The notes: generated from the sequence alone by a model not told the origin. A stretch of 64,000 nt of DNA from Streptomyces armeniacus (GCF_003355155.1 NZ_CP031320.1:4331367-4395366), one strand, 5' to 3'; shown: positions 51,962 through 60,799, counted from the first letter of the stretch. Numbers and translations are program-made.

Positions 51962-52002
51962 TTGACCCATCACGACAGGTTCCCGAGGTAAGGAAGCGAA
52001 CC

Positions 52003-52605
52003 ATGCACGCACAAGGACACGAACACTGCCGGAGTCAGTGGGGCCCCCAGGGACGGGGCGCGGAAGGCCGGCGCTCGGCCTTCGGGCCGTTCGGGCCGCC
52101 GTTCGGCGACGGACCGCCCTTCGGTGGCCGGGGCCGCGGACGCGGCGGGCCGCGCGGACGGGCGCGCCGGGGTGACGTACGCGCGTCGATCCTCGCGCTG
52201 CTCAAGGACCGCTCGATGCACGGCTACGAGATGATCCAGGAGATCGCCGAGCGCAGCGGCGGCACGTGGAAGCCGAGCCCCGGCTCGGTGTACCCGACGC
52301 TCCAGCTGCTCGAGGACGAGGGCCTCATCACGAGCGCGAGCGAGGGCGGCAAGAAGCTGTTCTCGCTGACCGAGGCGGGCCGTACGGAGGCCGAGTCCGG
52401 CCCGGAGGCCCCCTGGGAGGAAGCCGGCCGCGGCGTCGACTGGGAGGCGATGAACGAGATCCGCAAGGCCGGCGGCGGCCTCATCGAGGCGTTCAAGCAG
52501 GTGTGGTCGACGGGCACGCCGGAGCAGCGCGAGAAGGCGCTCGGCGTGGTCAACGAGGCCCGCAAGAAGCTGTATCTGATCCTCGCGGAGGAGGACCGCG
52601 ACTGA
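52003..52605 (+). CDS. PadR-family transcriptional regulator
   Basis: A 200-residue regulator with a Gly/Phe/Arg-rich N-terminal extension (GPFGPPFGDGPPFGGRGRGRGGPRGRARRG, residues 26-55). A PadR winged helix follows (RASILALLKDRSMHGYEMIQEIAERSGGTWKPSPGSVYPTLQLLEDEGLITSASEGGKKLFSLTEAGR), then a C-terminal helical dimerization domain. The RG-rich extension is a typical actinobacterial addition. The adjacent palindrome suggests autoregulation, but no efflux gene is next to it, so the target is unclear. Confidence 0.9.
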   Translation: MHAQGHEHCRSQWGPQGRGAEGRRSAFGPFGPPFGDGPPFGGRGRGRGGPRGRARRGDVRASILALLKDRSMHGYEMIQEIAERSGGTWKPSPGSVYPTLQLLEDEGLITSASEGGKKLFSLTEAGRTEAESGPEAPWEEAGRGVDWEAMNEIRKAGGGLIEAFKQVWSTGTPEQREKALGVVNEARKKLYLILAEEDRD

Positions 52606-52621
52606 GCGCCCCCGTGTGCCG

Positions 52622-52837
52622 TCACGGGTCCGCCACCGGCTGCCATATCTCCGCGGCGTCGAACCAGTCGAGCGCGCGCGGGCAGCGTAAGTCGTCGTGG
52701 CAGTGGAAGGCCGCCCAGAACAGGTCGCCCGGTATCGCGTCGGGCGGCGCGTACACCCGGTACACGTACTGCCGCCCGTCGGCCCCGAGCAGCGCCACCA
52801 TCCAGCAGTCGAGGACGGGTTCGGCGGGCGTGGCCAT
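52622..52837 (-). CDS. Hypothetical 71-residue protein
   Basis: A small protein: MATPAEPVLDCWMVALLGADGRQYVYRVYAPPDAIPGDLFWAAFHCHDDLRCPRALDWFDAAEIWQ. It has no membrane segment; the C-x-H-C-like cluster near FHCHDDLRC may bind metal. Sequences of this type are conserved in streptomycetes with unknown role. GAGGAGACCG precedes the ATG, favouring this start over the longer open frame that continues to 52921. It is divergent from the Clp-N gene at 52981. Confidence 0.75.
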   Translation of the reverse strand: MATPAEPVLDCWMVALLGADGRQYVYRVYAPPDAIPGDLFWAAFHCHDDLRCPRALDWFDAAEIWQPVADP

Positions 52838-52980
52838 CGGTCTCCTCGGCCGGGGGCGGTAACGGGCGGCTGGTGCGGGGCTGTTGCCCAAGTGTGTACG
52901 ACCGGGGGCGGTCAGGGTCATTTCTCGTCCTCAAGGAGGAGGCGGCCCGTACGCGCGCACAACTCCGGTGTGACGGGCAT

Positions 52981-53580
52981 ATGCCTCCGCGGCCGGATGT
53001 CCCGGAACGACCGTTGTGGTCGAGTGGTCCCGTGCAGAGTCGTACGGTGTCCAAGCGGCCGGTGGGCCGGTCATCCGAGGACTGGTTCAGCGGTGAACTG
53101 GCCTCGGCGGTCGCCAGTGCCCGGCGCCGCGCGTCGCGTGACGCGGACCGGCAGGTCGACACGGCGCACTTGCTGCACAGCCTGCTCGAATGCGACCCCG
53201 GCGTCTGGGAGTTGCTGGGGGGCGACGGCCCGCGGGCCGGCCGGCTCCTCGGCTATCTGGTGCAGCGCAGCATCGGCTACGGACTGCGCTGGCAGGGCTC
53301 GGTGGAGGACTCCGGCGCGCTCCCCGCCGTACCCGAAGCGGGCATTACCGGCTGGTCGCCGTCCGCGGCCGCCGCGCTGGAACGCGCGCTGCGGCGCGCA
53401 CGCGACCGCGGTGCCGTACGGGTCGAGGGGCGGGACCTGCTGGCCGCACTGGCCGAGGACGGCGCGTGCCGGGCCGTCGAGGTGCTGGTACGGGCCGGCG
53501 CAGCGGAGGCCGACGTGGCGGCGCTCGCGGCCCACGACCGCGACAGGTGTGAACGGGGTGACACTCCTGTCGGAGCTTGA
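52981..53580 (+). CDS. Clp N-terminal-domain protein without ATPase module
   Basis: A 199-residue protein consisting only of a Clp-N-type repeat region: FSGELASAVASARRRASRDADRQVDTAHLLHSLLECDPGVWELLGGDGPRAGRLL and a second repeat SAAAALERALRRARDRGAVRVEGRDLLAALAEDGACRAVEVLVRAG. These resemble the substrate-binding N-domain of ClpC/ClpA, but the AAA+ ATPase modules are absent. It may act as an adaptor or a Clp decoy. The start is uncertain; ATG at 52981 is used, and a GTG at 53047 (VSKRPVG) is also possible. Confidence 0.8.
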   Translation: MPPRPDVPERPLWSSGPVQSRTVSKRPVGRSSEDWFSGELASAVASARRRASRDADRQVDTAHLLHSLLECDPGVWELLGGDGPRAGRLLGYLVQRSIGYGLRWQGSVEDSGALPAVPEAGITGWSPSAAAALERALRRARDRGAVRVEGRDLLAALAEDGACRAVEVLVRAGAAEADVAALAAHDRDRCERGDTPVGA

Positions 53581-53592
53581 CATGATGTGCCG

Positions 53593-54597
53593 ATGCACGC
53601 CACGTCGACCTCCGCTGCGCCGGCCCGGCGCCTCGGACTCACCATCGCCCTCGTCTCCGCCTTCGCCTTCGGCGGCTCCGGACCCGCGGCCAAGCCGCTG
53701 ATCGAGGCGGGCCTGGAACCGCTGCACGTCACCTGGCTGCGGGTCGCGGGCGCGGCCCTCGTCACACTGCCGCTGGCCTGGCGGCACCGCGGCCTGCTAC
53801 GCCAACGGCCGGGCCTCCTCGTGGGGTTCGGACTGTTGGCCGTCGCGGGCGTGCAGGCGTGCTACTTCGCGGCGATCTCCCGTATCCCGGTCGGGGTGGC
53901 GCTCCTCATCGAGTACCTGGCGCCCGCCCTCGTCCTCGGCTGGGTGCACTTCGTGCAGCGCCGGCCGGTGACCCGGGCCGCCGCGGTCGGCGTGACGCTG
54001 GCGGTCGGCGGACTGGCGTGCGTCGTCGAGGTGTGGACGGGCATGGCGTTCGACCCCGTCGGGCTGCTCCTCGCGCTCGGCGCGGCCTGCTGCCAGGTCG
54101 GCTACTTCGTGCTGTCGGACCACGGCAGCGACGGGAAGGGCGGCCGCGAGGTGCCGGACCCGCTCGGCGTGATCGCGTACGGACTGCTGGTCGGCGCCGT
54201 GGTGCTGACGGTGGTCGCGCGCCCCTGGACGATGGACTGGTCGGTGCTCGGCGAGGACGCGTACATGGACGGCACCGCGGTGCCCGGACTCGCCCTGCTG
54301 GCCTGGATCGTGCTCGTCGCGACGGTGGCCGCGTACCTGACCGGGGTGGTGTCCGTACGCAGGCTCTCGCCGCAGGTCGCCGGCGTGGTCGCCTGCCTCG
54401 AGGCGGTCATTGCCACCGGCCTGGCGTGGGTGCTGCTGGGCGAGCACCTGTCCGCGCCGCAGATCGCGGGTGGGGCCATCGTGCTGGCGGGCGCGTTCAT
54501 CGCGCAGAGCTCCGCGCCGAGGCCCGCCGCGGCGGAGCCGGTGGCGGCCGGGGCCGGCGCGGCGGAGGGTTTGCCGGTGGGGAAGAGCGCCTCGTAG
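53593..54597 (+). CDS. EamA/DMT-superfamily transporter (first)
   Basis: A 334-residue membrane protein with ten helices in two EamA repeats: GLTIALVSAFAFGGSGPAAKPLIEAGLEPLHVTWLRVAG in TM1-2 and GLLLALGAACCQVGYFVLSDHGSDG opening the second repeat. Members export amino acids, nucleotide precursors or toxins; the substrate is not known. An in-frame GTG six bases earlier (53587) would add two residues; a CATGAT -10-like box just upstream suggests a leaderless message. The C-terminal tail is Ala/Glu-rich and cytoplasmic. Confidence 0.87.
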   Translation: MHATSTSAAPARRLGLTIALVSAFAFGGSGPAAKPLIEAGLEPLHVTWLRVAGAALVTLPLAWRHRGLLRQRPGLLVGFGLLAVAGVQACYFAAISRIPVGVALLIEYLAPALVLGWVHFVQRRPVTRAAAVGVTLAVGGLACVVEVWTGMAFDPVGLLLALGAACCQVGYFVLSDHGSDGKGGREVPDPLGVIAYGLLVGAVVLTVVARPWTMDWSVLGEDAYMDGTAVPGLALLAWIVLVATVAAYLTGVVSVRRLSPQVAGVVACLEAVIATGLAWVLLGEHLSAPQIAGGAIVLAGAFIAQSSAPRPAAAEPVAAGAGAAEGLPVGKSAS

Positions 54598-54758
54598 GGT
54601 GACGCTCATGTATTCGGCAGTGCTGTCACCGCCCGCCGCGTAGGGCGGGCAGCTGAGGAAAGACCGCGCAGCGGGACGTCGCGTCTCCGCCGCCGCGTCG
54701 GTCGTCGCCGCCCGCAGACGGGATCAACGACCGATTCCTGACTGCGCGGAGCACACAC

Positions 54759-55733
54759 GTGTCGAATACCGTCCTTCCCGTTTCCCCCGGCCTGCCCGTG
54801 GGCCGGGGACTGTTCTGTCTCGCCGTCGCCGGAGCCGCCTGGGGCACCGCCGGAGCGGCGGCGTCACTCGTCTACCGGTCCAGCGACCTCGGGCCCGTCG
54901 CCCTCTCCTTCTGGCGCTACGCGGGCGGGCTGGCGCTGCTGCTCGCGGTGGCCGCCGTACGGCGTGGGCGCCGCCCGTCCTCCTGTGAGCCGGCCGGCCG
55001 GCGCCCGCACCGCGCCGTCCAGGTGCTGGCCACCGGACTCGGCCTGACCCTCTTCCAGACGGCCTACTTCGCCGCCGTACAGCACACCGGGCTCGCCGTC
55101 GCCACCGTCGTCGCGCTCGGCGCCGGACCCGTCGTCATCGCCCTGGGCGCCCGGCTCACCATGGGCGAACGGCTCGGCCGCGCCGGCCTCGCCGCCGTGA
55201 CCGGCGCGCTCGCCGGGCTGCTCGTGCTGTTCGCGGGCGGGGGAGGAGGCACCGTACGCCCGCTGGGCGTCGCCCTCGCGCTGCTGTCCGCGGCCGGCTA
55301 CGCGGCCGTCACGCTCCTCACCCGCTGGACCGGCCGGAACGGCGGCGGAGGCGACGCCTTCACCACCACCGTATGGGCGTTCGGCATCGGCGCCGTCTGC
55401 CTGCTGCCGCTCGGCGCCGCCGAGGGACTGCTGCCGCACACCGCCGACCCGGCGCGGGTCGCACTGCTGCTTGCCTACGTGGCGGCGGTGCCGAGTGCGC
55501 TCGCGTACGCGCTGTACTTCGCGGGCGCCGCGGTCGTACGGGCCGCCACCGTCTCGGTCATCATGCTGATCGAGCCGGTCAGCGCGGCCGTGATCGCGGT
55601 GCTCCTGCTCGGCGAACGGCTCACGGCGGCGACCGTCGCGGGCACGCTGCTCCTGCTGGCCGCGGCGGGCGGCCTGGCCCTGGCCGAGGCCCGTCTCGCG
55701 GCGGCGCGGCGGGCGGCGGCAGCGACCGCCTGA
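54759..55733 (+). CDS. EamA/DMT-superfamily transporter (second)
   Basis: A 324-residue ten-helix EamA transporter: [84 protein letters not shown], and the second repeat [34 protein letters not shown]. It is on the same strand as the first EamA gene but 161 bp apart. It has no clear substrate. Because the two neighbours differ in the first helix and loops, they are probably not recent duplicates. Confidence 0.87.
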   Translation: MSNTVLPVSPGLPVGRGLFCLAVAGAAWGTAGAAASLVYRSSDLGPVALSFWRYAGGLALLLAVAAVRRGRRPSSCEPAGRRPHRAVQVLATGLGLTLFQTAYFAAVQHTGLAVATVVALGAGPVVIALGARLTMGERLGRAGLAAVTGALAGLLVLFAGGGGGTVRPLGVALALLSAAGYAAVTLLTRWTGRNGGGGDAFTTTVWAFGIGAVCLLPLGAAEGLLPHTADPARVALLLAYVAAVPSALAYALYFAGAAVVRAATVSVIMLIEPVSAAVIAVLLLGERLTAATVAGTLLLLAAAGGLALAEARLAAARRAAAATA

Positions 55734-55739
55734 GGCGAC

Positions 55740-55829
55740 TCCGTACGGGAGCGCATCTACGTCCGTACGGAAGCGCTTCTGCGTCCGTAGCGAAGCGTCT
55801 GTGCGGTCCGTACGGAAGCATCCGTGCGG
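55740..55829 (+). repeat. Four imperfect 22-23 bp tandem repeats
   Basis: Units beginning TCCGTACGG or TCCGTAGCG follow one another at 55740, 55762, 55784 and 55807 (22, 22, 23, 23 bp), between the EamA stop and the convergent PNPOx-type gene. CCGTACGG is self-complementary, so each unit can form a small dyad. No protein is encoded. Its role is unknown. Confidence 0.75.
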
Positions 55830-55913
55830 ATGCGTTTTTCCGGACGCGCCATACGGGACAGCGTGCGCCGGGTGCGGGCGTGCGGGCGGAACCGCCGCGC
55901 CCGCACCCGGCGT

Positions 55914-56675
55914 TCAGCCCACCCGGCGCAGGTACTCCGGCAGCGACGTGCCCGGCGCCAGGTCGTCGGCCGGCACCGGCTCGCCGTACGCGCGGGACAC
56001 CGGGACCACGCCCGTCCAGTACGGCAGCGGGACGTCCTCCGGGTCGTCACTGGGGCCGCCGGAGCGGATCTTGGCGGACACCTCGTTCAGATCGAGCGCG
56101 ATCACCGCCGTGGCCGCCAGCTCCTTGGGGTCGGCGGGCCGGCAGTCGGCGGCGCGCCCCGGCAGGACGTTGTCCACCAGTGCGTCGAGCGCGGCGACGC
56201 GTTCGTCGCGGTCGGTGACCTGGCGCGCGGTGCCCTGCACCACCACCGAGCGGTAGTTGAGGGAGTGGTGGAAGGCGGTGCGGGCCAGGACCAGACCGTC
56301 GACGTGGGTGACGGTGAGGCACACGGGCATCCCGGGACCGCCGTCGTCCGGGCTGCCCGGCCGGCCCTCGCCGTCCTCGCCGTCCTGGCCGTCCGAACCG
56401 GTCCGTCCTGCCGCGCCGTTGGGCTGCCCGGCGGCGCGCAGCGGCTGGGAACCGGTGGAGCCGTGCGCGTACAGGCGCTCGCCGACGCGGGCGTAGAGCG
56501 TCGGCAGCACGACGGGGCGGCCGTCGCGGACGAAGCCGAGGTGGCAGACGTATTCCTGGTCGAGTATCGAGTGCACCACCTCCCGGTCGTACGACGCCCG
56601 GTCGGGCTTGCGGGTGGGCGTCGTGTGCTCGCTGCGGGGGTAGCTGCCGGTGGCGGCGGGCGGCGCGGGGGTCAC
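55914..56675 (-). CDS. Pyridoxamine-5'-phosphate oxidase-like FMN-binding protein
   Basis: A 253-residue split-barrel flavoprotein: YDREVVHSILDQEYVCHLGFVRDGRPVVLPTLYARVGERLYAHGSTGS at the N-terminal barrel and CLTVTHVDGLVLARTAFHHSLNYRSVVVQGTARQVTDRDERVAALDALVDNVLPGR after a Gly/Asp-rich insert. It is of the general-stress PNPOx-like/DUF type, not clearly classical PdxH. It diverges from the PLP-dependent MocR regulator, whose TGCACTAGTGCA dyad lies between, so vitamin B6 metabolism is the inferred link. The GTG start follows AAAGGAG. Confidence 0.85.
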   Translation of the reverse strand: MTPAPPAATGSYPRSEHTTPTRKPDRASYDREVVHSILDQEYVCHLGFVRDGRPVVLPTLYARVGERLYAHGSTGSQPLRAAGQPNGAAGRTGSDGQDGEDGEGRPGSPDDGGPGMPVCLTVTHVDGLVLARTAFHHSLNYRSVVVQGTARQVTDRDERVAALDALVDNVLPGRAADCRPADPKELAATAVIALDLNEVSAKIRSGGPSDDPEDVPLPYWTGVVPVSRAYGEPVPADDLAPGTSLPEYLRRVG

Positions 56676-56750
56676 GGCTGTCTCCTTTGCCTGTCTGCGT
56701 CGGCGGGCGACTTGCTGTTCTGTGCTGCGACGCTGTCTTGCGGTTCATAT

Positions 56751-56762
56751 TGCACTAGTGCA
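56751..56762. promoter_or_regulatory. MocR/PdxR operator, palindrome TGCACTAGTGCA
   Basis: A perfect 12-bp palindrome lies between the divergent PNPOx-type and MocR genes, 12 bases before the MocR start. GTGCTAG recurs just downstream at 56774, giving a direct-repeat partner as in other PdxR sites. It should be the autoregulatory and target operator. Confidence 0.6.
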
Positions 56763-56773
56763 TAATCTTCTTT

Positions 56774-58111
56774 GTGCTAGGAGAATACAGGATCGAGGGG
56801 CGGCGCGCAGTCGATATCGCGGCCAGCGTCGAGCACGGCGTCGGCTCCGGCGAGCTGGTGCCGGGGCAGTCGCTGCCGCCCATGCGGGACCTCGCCGCGG
56901 AGCTGGGCGTCAACCCGAACACCGTCGCCGCCGCGTACCGCACGCTGCGCGAGCGCGGCGTGATCGAGACCGCGGGCCGGCGCGGCAGCAGGGTCCGTGC
57001 GCGCCCCGCCACCACGCCGCGCGAGGAGATCCGCGTCGAGCCGCCGCCCGGCGTACGCGACATCTCCACGGGCAACCCCGACCCCCGGCTGCTGCCCCCG
57101 CTGGACGGGGCGCTGGCCGCCGCCGCGGCACGCGCCGCACGGCAGCCCGTGCTGTACGGCGCCTCCGACGTCACGCCCGAACTGGCCGACGCGGCACGGC
57201 AAGCGCTCGCCGCCGACGGCGTCCCCGGCGGCCCGGTCGCCGTCACCTCCGGCGCGCTCGACGCCATCGAACGCGTCCTGGCGGCACATCTCAGGCCCGG
57301 CGACCCGGTGGCCGTGGAGGACCCCGGCTGGGGCAGCCTGCTCGACCTCGTTCCCGCGCTCGGGCTGCGGCCCGTCCCCGTCGCCCTCGACGACGAGGGG
57401 CCGCTGCCCGACGCGGCCGAACGCGCGCTGCGGGAGGGTGCGCGGGCGTTCGTCGTCACCAGCCGCGCCCAGAACCCGACCGGCGCCGCGGTCACCGCCG
57501 GCCGCGCCGCCGCGCTCCGTGCGGTGCTCGCCGCGCATCCGGAGGCGCTGCTCATCGAGGACGACCACGGGCACGGCATCACGTCGCTGCCGCTGCACCC
57601 GCTGGCGGCCGGCGGCGGCGACGGGCACTGGGCGCTGGTGCGTTCCACCGCCAAGGCGTACGGGCCCGACCTGCGGCTCGCCGTCCTCACCGGCGACCAG
57701 GTCACCGTGGACCGCGTACGCGGCAGGCAGCGGCTCGGGCCCGGCTGGGTCAGCCGCCTGCTGCAGGACGCGGTGGTGCACCTGTGGCGGACGGACACGG
57801 TGGACGGGGCGGCGGTGTCCGCGGCGTACGGCGAGCGGCGCGACGCCCTCGTACGGGAGCTGGCCGCGCGCGGTGTGGCCGCGTACGGCCGCAGCGGCAT
57901 GAACGTGTGGGTGCCGGTGCCGGACGAGACCGGCGCGGTCGCCCGGCTGCTGCACGCGGGCTGGGCGGTCGCGCCCGGCGCGCGGTTCCGGCTCGGCTCG
58001 GCGCAGGGGATGCGGCTGACGGTGTCGCTGGTGTCCGCGTCCGAGGCCGGCACGCTGGCCGCCGACGTCGCGGCGGCGCTGCGCCCGGCCCGGGCACGCC
58101 GCTACGCCTGA
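56774..58111 (+). CDS. MocR/PdxR-type GntR regulator with aminotransferase-like domain
   Basis: A 445-residue regulator. The N-terminal GntR winged helix is SVEHGVGSGELVPGQSLPPMRDLAAELGVNPNTVAAAYRTLRERGVIETAGRRGSRV. The rest is a fold-type I aminotransferase-like effector domain (YGASDVTPELADAARQAL; PLP lysine likely in RSTAKAYGPDLRL). Binding of PLP is expected to control DNA binding. The divergent PNPOx-like gene is the likely target, as in PdxR systems. An EamA exporter is convergent downstream. GTG start, with the operator covering its promoter. Confidence 0.88.
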   Translation: MLGEYRIEGRRAVDIAASVEHGVGSGELVPGQSLPPMRDLAAELGVNPNTVAAAYRTLRERGVIETAGRRGSRVRARPATTPREEIRVEPPPGVRDISTGNPDPRLLPPLDGALAAAAARAARQPVLYGASDVTPELADAARQALAADGVPGGPVAVTSGALDAIERVLAAHLRPGDPVAVEDPGWGSLLDLVPALGLRPVPVALDDEGPLPDAAERALREGARAFVVTSRAQNPTGAAVTAGRAAALRAVLAAHPEALLIEDDHGHGITSLPLHPLAAGGGDGHWALVRSTAKAYGPDLRLAVLTGDQVTVDRVRGRQRLGPGWVSRLLQDAVVHLWRTDTVDGAAVSAAYGERRDALVRELAARGVAAYGRSGMNVWVPVPDETGAVARLLHAGWAVAPGARFRLGSAQGMRLTVSLVSASEAGTLAADVAAALRPARARRYA

Positions 58112-58151
58112 CAGCCGGGCGGCTGACGGCTGGGCGGCCGGTGGCCTCGCC

Positions 58152-59156
58152 CTACGGCTTCTCGCGCTCCGTACGGGGGCGCCGGCGCGGCCCGCTCTGC
58201 GTCAGCGCGGCACCCAGCAGCACGACGGCGGCGCCCACGGGCGCGTTCCAGGTGAGCCGCTCGCCGAGCAGCGCGACGCCCGCGACGGTCGCGATGACCG
58301 GGATGAAGTACGTCACCATCTGCGCGGTCGTCGGCCCGACTTCGGCCACCAGCCCGTACTGCAGCAGGAACGCCAGTCCGGTGCCCAGCGCGCCCAGCGC
58401 CACCACGGCCAGCAGCGGGCCCGTGGCGAACGAGTCCGGGACGGAGGTGAACAGCGGCAGTACGACGGCCAGTTGCGCGGTGCCCAGCAGCAACTGCCCG
58501 CTGGACATGGACATGTGGGAGTGCGGGCTGCCGGCCAGCGTCCGCCGTACGTACATCCAGCCCACCGCGTAGCTCGCCGCGGCGATCAGCGCCATGCACG
58601 TGCCCGCCGGATCCTGCCCCGAGAAGCCCTGCCACGCGCCGAGGACGGTCAGCACCCCGGCGAAGCCGATCGCCATGCCCGCCACGCGGCGGCGCGTCGG
58701 CCGGTCCTCGGACAGGGCCACGAGCGAGAGCAGCATGGCGAACAGCGGGGAGGTGGCGTTGATGATGCCCGCGAGCGTGGACGGGATGGTCAGCTCGGCG
58801 TAGGCGAACAGCGAGTACGGCAGGACGTTGAGCAGGAACGCCGACACCGCGAGGTGCCCCCACAGCCGCCCGCCCCGCGGCAGCCGCTCGCGCTTCAGGG
58901 CGAGCACGGCGAGCAGCACCAGCGCCCCGAACAGCAGGCGGCCGAACGACACGTGCAGCGGCGCGTACGCCTCCGTGCCGAGCTTGATGAGCAGGAAGCT
59001 GAAGCCCCACACCAGGGACAGCACCCCGAACCGTACGCGCCAGTCCAGCGCGGGCCGCGCGCGGTCCGTACGGAAGGGGAGCGGGGCGGAACCCCGAACG
59101 GAACCGGAAGTGGAAGGGGAGTCGGCGGCGGACGAGGTCCGTGTGACGGCGGGCAT
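58152..59156 (-). CDS. EamA/DMT-superfamily transporter (third)
   Basis: A 334-residue ten-helix transporter: RFGVLSLVWGFSFLLIKLGTEAYAPLHVSFGRLLFGALVLL at the start, LTIPSTLAGIINATSPLFAMLLSLVAL for the loop-TM3-4, and GQLLLGTAQLAVVLPLF for the second repeat. A 40-residue Ser/Thr-rich cytoplasmic tail precedes TM1. It is divergent from the LysR gene at 59230; this pairing (LysR with EamA) is common for amino-acid efflux. The ATG at 59156 is chosen; the open frame upstream covers the operator region. Confidence 0.86.
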   Translation of the reverse strand: MPAVTRTSSAADSPSTSGSVRGSAPLPFRTDRARPALDWRVRFGVLSLVWGFSFLLIKLGTEAYAPLHVSFGRLLFGALVLLAVLALKRERLPRGGRLWGHLAVSAFLLNVLPYSLFAYAELTIPSTLAGIINATSPLFAMLLSLVALSEDRPTRRRVAGMAIGFAGVLTVLGAWQGFSGQDPAGTCMALIAAASYAVGWMYVRRTLAGSPHSHMSMSSGQLLLGTAQLAVVLPLFTSVPDSFATGPLLAVVALGALGTGLAFLLQYGLVAEVGPTTAQMVTYFIPVIATVAGVALLGERLTWNAPVGAAVVLLGAALTQSGPRRRPRTEREKP

Positions 59157-59187
59157 GCGTCCACCGTGTCGTTCACGAAAGATTAGC

Positions 59188-59202
59188 GCAAGCGAGAATT
59201 GC
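59188..59202. promoter_or_regulatory. Candidate LysR site GCAA-N7-TTGC
   Basis: GCAA (59188-59191) and TTGC (59199-59202) form a short inverted repeat between the divergent EamA and LysR genes, and ATTGCTT recurs at 59198 and 59221. A LysR-type site is expected here, but the match to T-N11-A is weak. Confidence 0.4.
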
Positions 59203-59229
59203 TTTGCCTCATGGCGTAGCATTGCTTAC

Positions 59230-60135
59230 ATGTTGAGCCTTGACCGTCTGCGCGTCCTGCACGCGATCTCCAGCCACGGCTCGGTGGGCGCCGCGGCCGA
59301 AGCACTGCACGTCACGACCTCCGCGGTGTCCCAGCAGATGGCGAAGCTCGAGCGGGAGACCGGGCAGCCGCTGCTCGCCAAGAACGGCCGCGGGGTCCGG
59401 CTGACCGACGCGGGCCGCCTGCTCGCGGGGCACGCCGAACGCATGCTGTCGCAGCTCGAACTCGCCCACGCCGAGCTGGAGGCGCACCGCGGCCAGGCCG
59501 TCGGCGAACTCCTCCTGGGCGCCTTCCCGACCGCCGCCCGCGGGCTGTTCCCCGCCGCGCTGGCGGCCCTGCGCCGCGACCACCCGCAGCTGCGCGCCCG
59601 GCTGTCGGAGATGGAACCGGACGAGTCCGTGGGGCGCCTGGTGCGCGGCGACATCGACCTCGCCGTCGTCCTGGACTGGCACAACCGGCCGCTGTCGCTG
59701 CCCGGCGGCCTCGCCAAGGCGCCGCTGCACGACGACATCGCCGATGTCGCGATGCCCGCCACGCACCGGCTCGCGGACCGCCGCGAGGTCGCGCTGGGCG
59801 ACTTCGCCGACGACGAGTGGGTCTCCTGGCCGGAGGGCGAGTTCTGCCACGACTGGCTCATGTTCACGCTGCGCAGCGACGGCATCGAGCCGCGGCTCTC
59901 GCACATGGCCGAGGAGCACCACACGCAGCTGGCACTGGTGGCCGAGGGCCTCGGTGTCGCCGTCGCCCCGCGGCTCGGCCGCGGGCCGGTGCCCGAGGGC
60001 GTCGTGGTGGTGCCCGTACGGCACACGATGCGGCGGCACATCTACGCGATCTGGCGCGCGGACGCCGACCGGCGCCCGTCGATCCGGGCCGCCGTGGGCG
60101 CGCTCCAGCGCGCCGCCGCGGACATCCGCGGCTGA
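59230..60135 (+). CDS. LysR-family transcriptional regulator
   Basis: A 301-residue LysR protein: MLSLDRLRVLHAISSHGSVGAAAEALHVTTSAVSQQMAKLERETGQPLLAKNGRGVRLTDAGRLL is the winged HTH, and residues 90-300 form the periplasmic-binding-like effector domain (GAFPTAARGLFPAALAALRRDHPQLRARLSEMEPDESVGRLVRGDIDLAVVL). It is divergent from the third EamA gene, so control of that exporter is probable, as in ArgP/LysG-type systems. The ligand is unknown. Confidence 0.9.
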   Translation: MLSLDRLRVLHAISSHGSVGAAAEALHVTTSAVSQQMAKLERETGQPLLAKNGRGVRLTDAGRLLAGHAERMLSQLELAHAELEAHRGQAVGELLLGAFPTAARGLFPAALAALRRDHPQLRARLSEMEPDESVGRLVRGDIDLAVVLDWHNRPLSLPGGLAKAPLHDDIADVAMPATHRLADRREVALGDFADDEWVSWPEGEFCHDWLMFTLRSDGIEPRLSHMAEEHHTQLALVAEGLGVAVAPRLGRGPVPEGVVVVPVRHTMRRHIYAIWRADADRRPSIRAAVGALQRAAADIRG

Positions 60136-60211
60136 CGGCGGCGCGGGCCGGCTCCGTGGCGGCGGTCCCGCAACGGCCTCCGGCCCGCGGCCCGTCTGTA
60201 CGCCGACTCGA

Positions 60212-60270
60212 CTGCCCGTACGTCAGCCCGGCTTCCCGTACGTCCGTCGGTCTGCCCGTACGTCAGCCCG
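60212..60270 (+). repeat. Two copies of a 19-bp direct repeat
   Basis: CTGCCCGTACGTCAGCCCG occurs at 60212-60230 and again at 60252-60270, 40 bp apart, in the intergenic region between LysR and the Rieske gene. Shorter CCCGTACGTC copies surround it. It is not protein-coding and its role is unknown. Confidence 0.75.
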
Positions 60271-60286
60271 TCTGCCAGCCCGTCTG

Positions 60287-60736
60287 TCAGGCGAGCTTGA
60301 TGCTGTCGCCCTCGACCGTCACGTTGACCTCCGGCAGCGCCTTCGTCGCCGGTCCCTGCGTGACGGCGCCGTCCTTGGCGTCGAACTTGCTGCCGTGGCA
60401 GGCGCAGCCGATGCTGCCGTCCGACACCGAGCTGACCACGCAGCCCTTGTGCGTGCAGACCGCCGAGAACGCCTTGTACTCGCCCGCGCTGGGCTGCGTG
60501 ACGACCACCTTCTCGGACTTGAAGATCTTGCCCCCGCCCTCCGGGATCTCGGAGGCACTGCCCAGCTCCTTGCCCTTGCTCTCACCGGCCCCCGGGCTCT
60601 TCTCGCCTCCGTCGGCGCCGGTGTCGCCGGTGCCCCCGGAGTCCTCCGAGTCGCCGCACGCGGCGAGCGTGGTGGCGAGCGGGACGGTGCCGGCGGCGGC
60701 GAGCACGGTACGGCGGGAGGTGAACTGTTCGGTCAT
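60287..60736 (-). CDS. Rieske [2Fe-2S] lipoprotein
   Basis: A 149-residue exported iron-sulfur protein. The N-terminus has a twin-arginine-type SRRTVLAAAGTVPLATTLAAC (Tat signal and lipobox, Cys27). A Gly/Asp/Ser-rich linker precedes the Rieske motifs CTHKGC and CACHGSKF (two Cys plus two His ligate the cluster), followed by GAVTQGPATKALPEV. It is a single-domain protein, so it probably transfers electrons at the membrane surface to an unknown partner. It is downstream of the S9 peptidase on the same strand but 63 bp away, with no other oxidoreductase nearby. Confidence 0.94.
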   Translation of the reverse strand: MTEQFTSRRTVLAAAGTVPLATTLAACGDSEDSGGTGDTGADGGEKSPGAGESKGKELGSASEIPEGGGKIFKSEKVVVTQPSAGEYKAFSAVCTHKGCVVSSVSDGSIGCACHGSKFDAKDGAVTQGPATKALPEVNVTVEGDSIKLA

Positions 60737-60799
60737 GGCGGCGCTCCCTGTCTGGTCACGAACGGTCCCACCTTCTTACGCAACGGAACGCCGCCGCGT

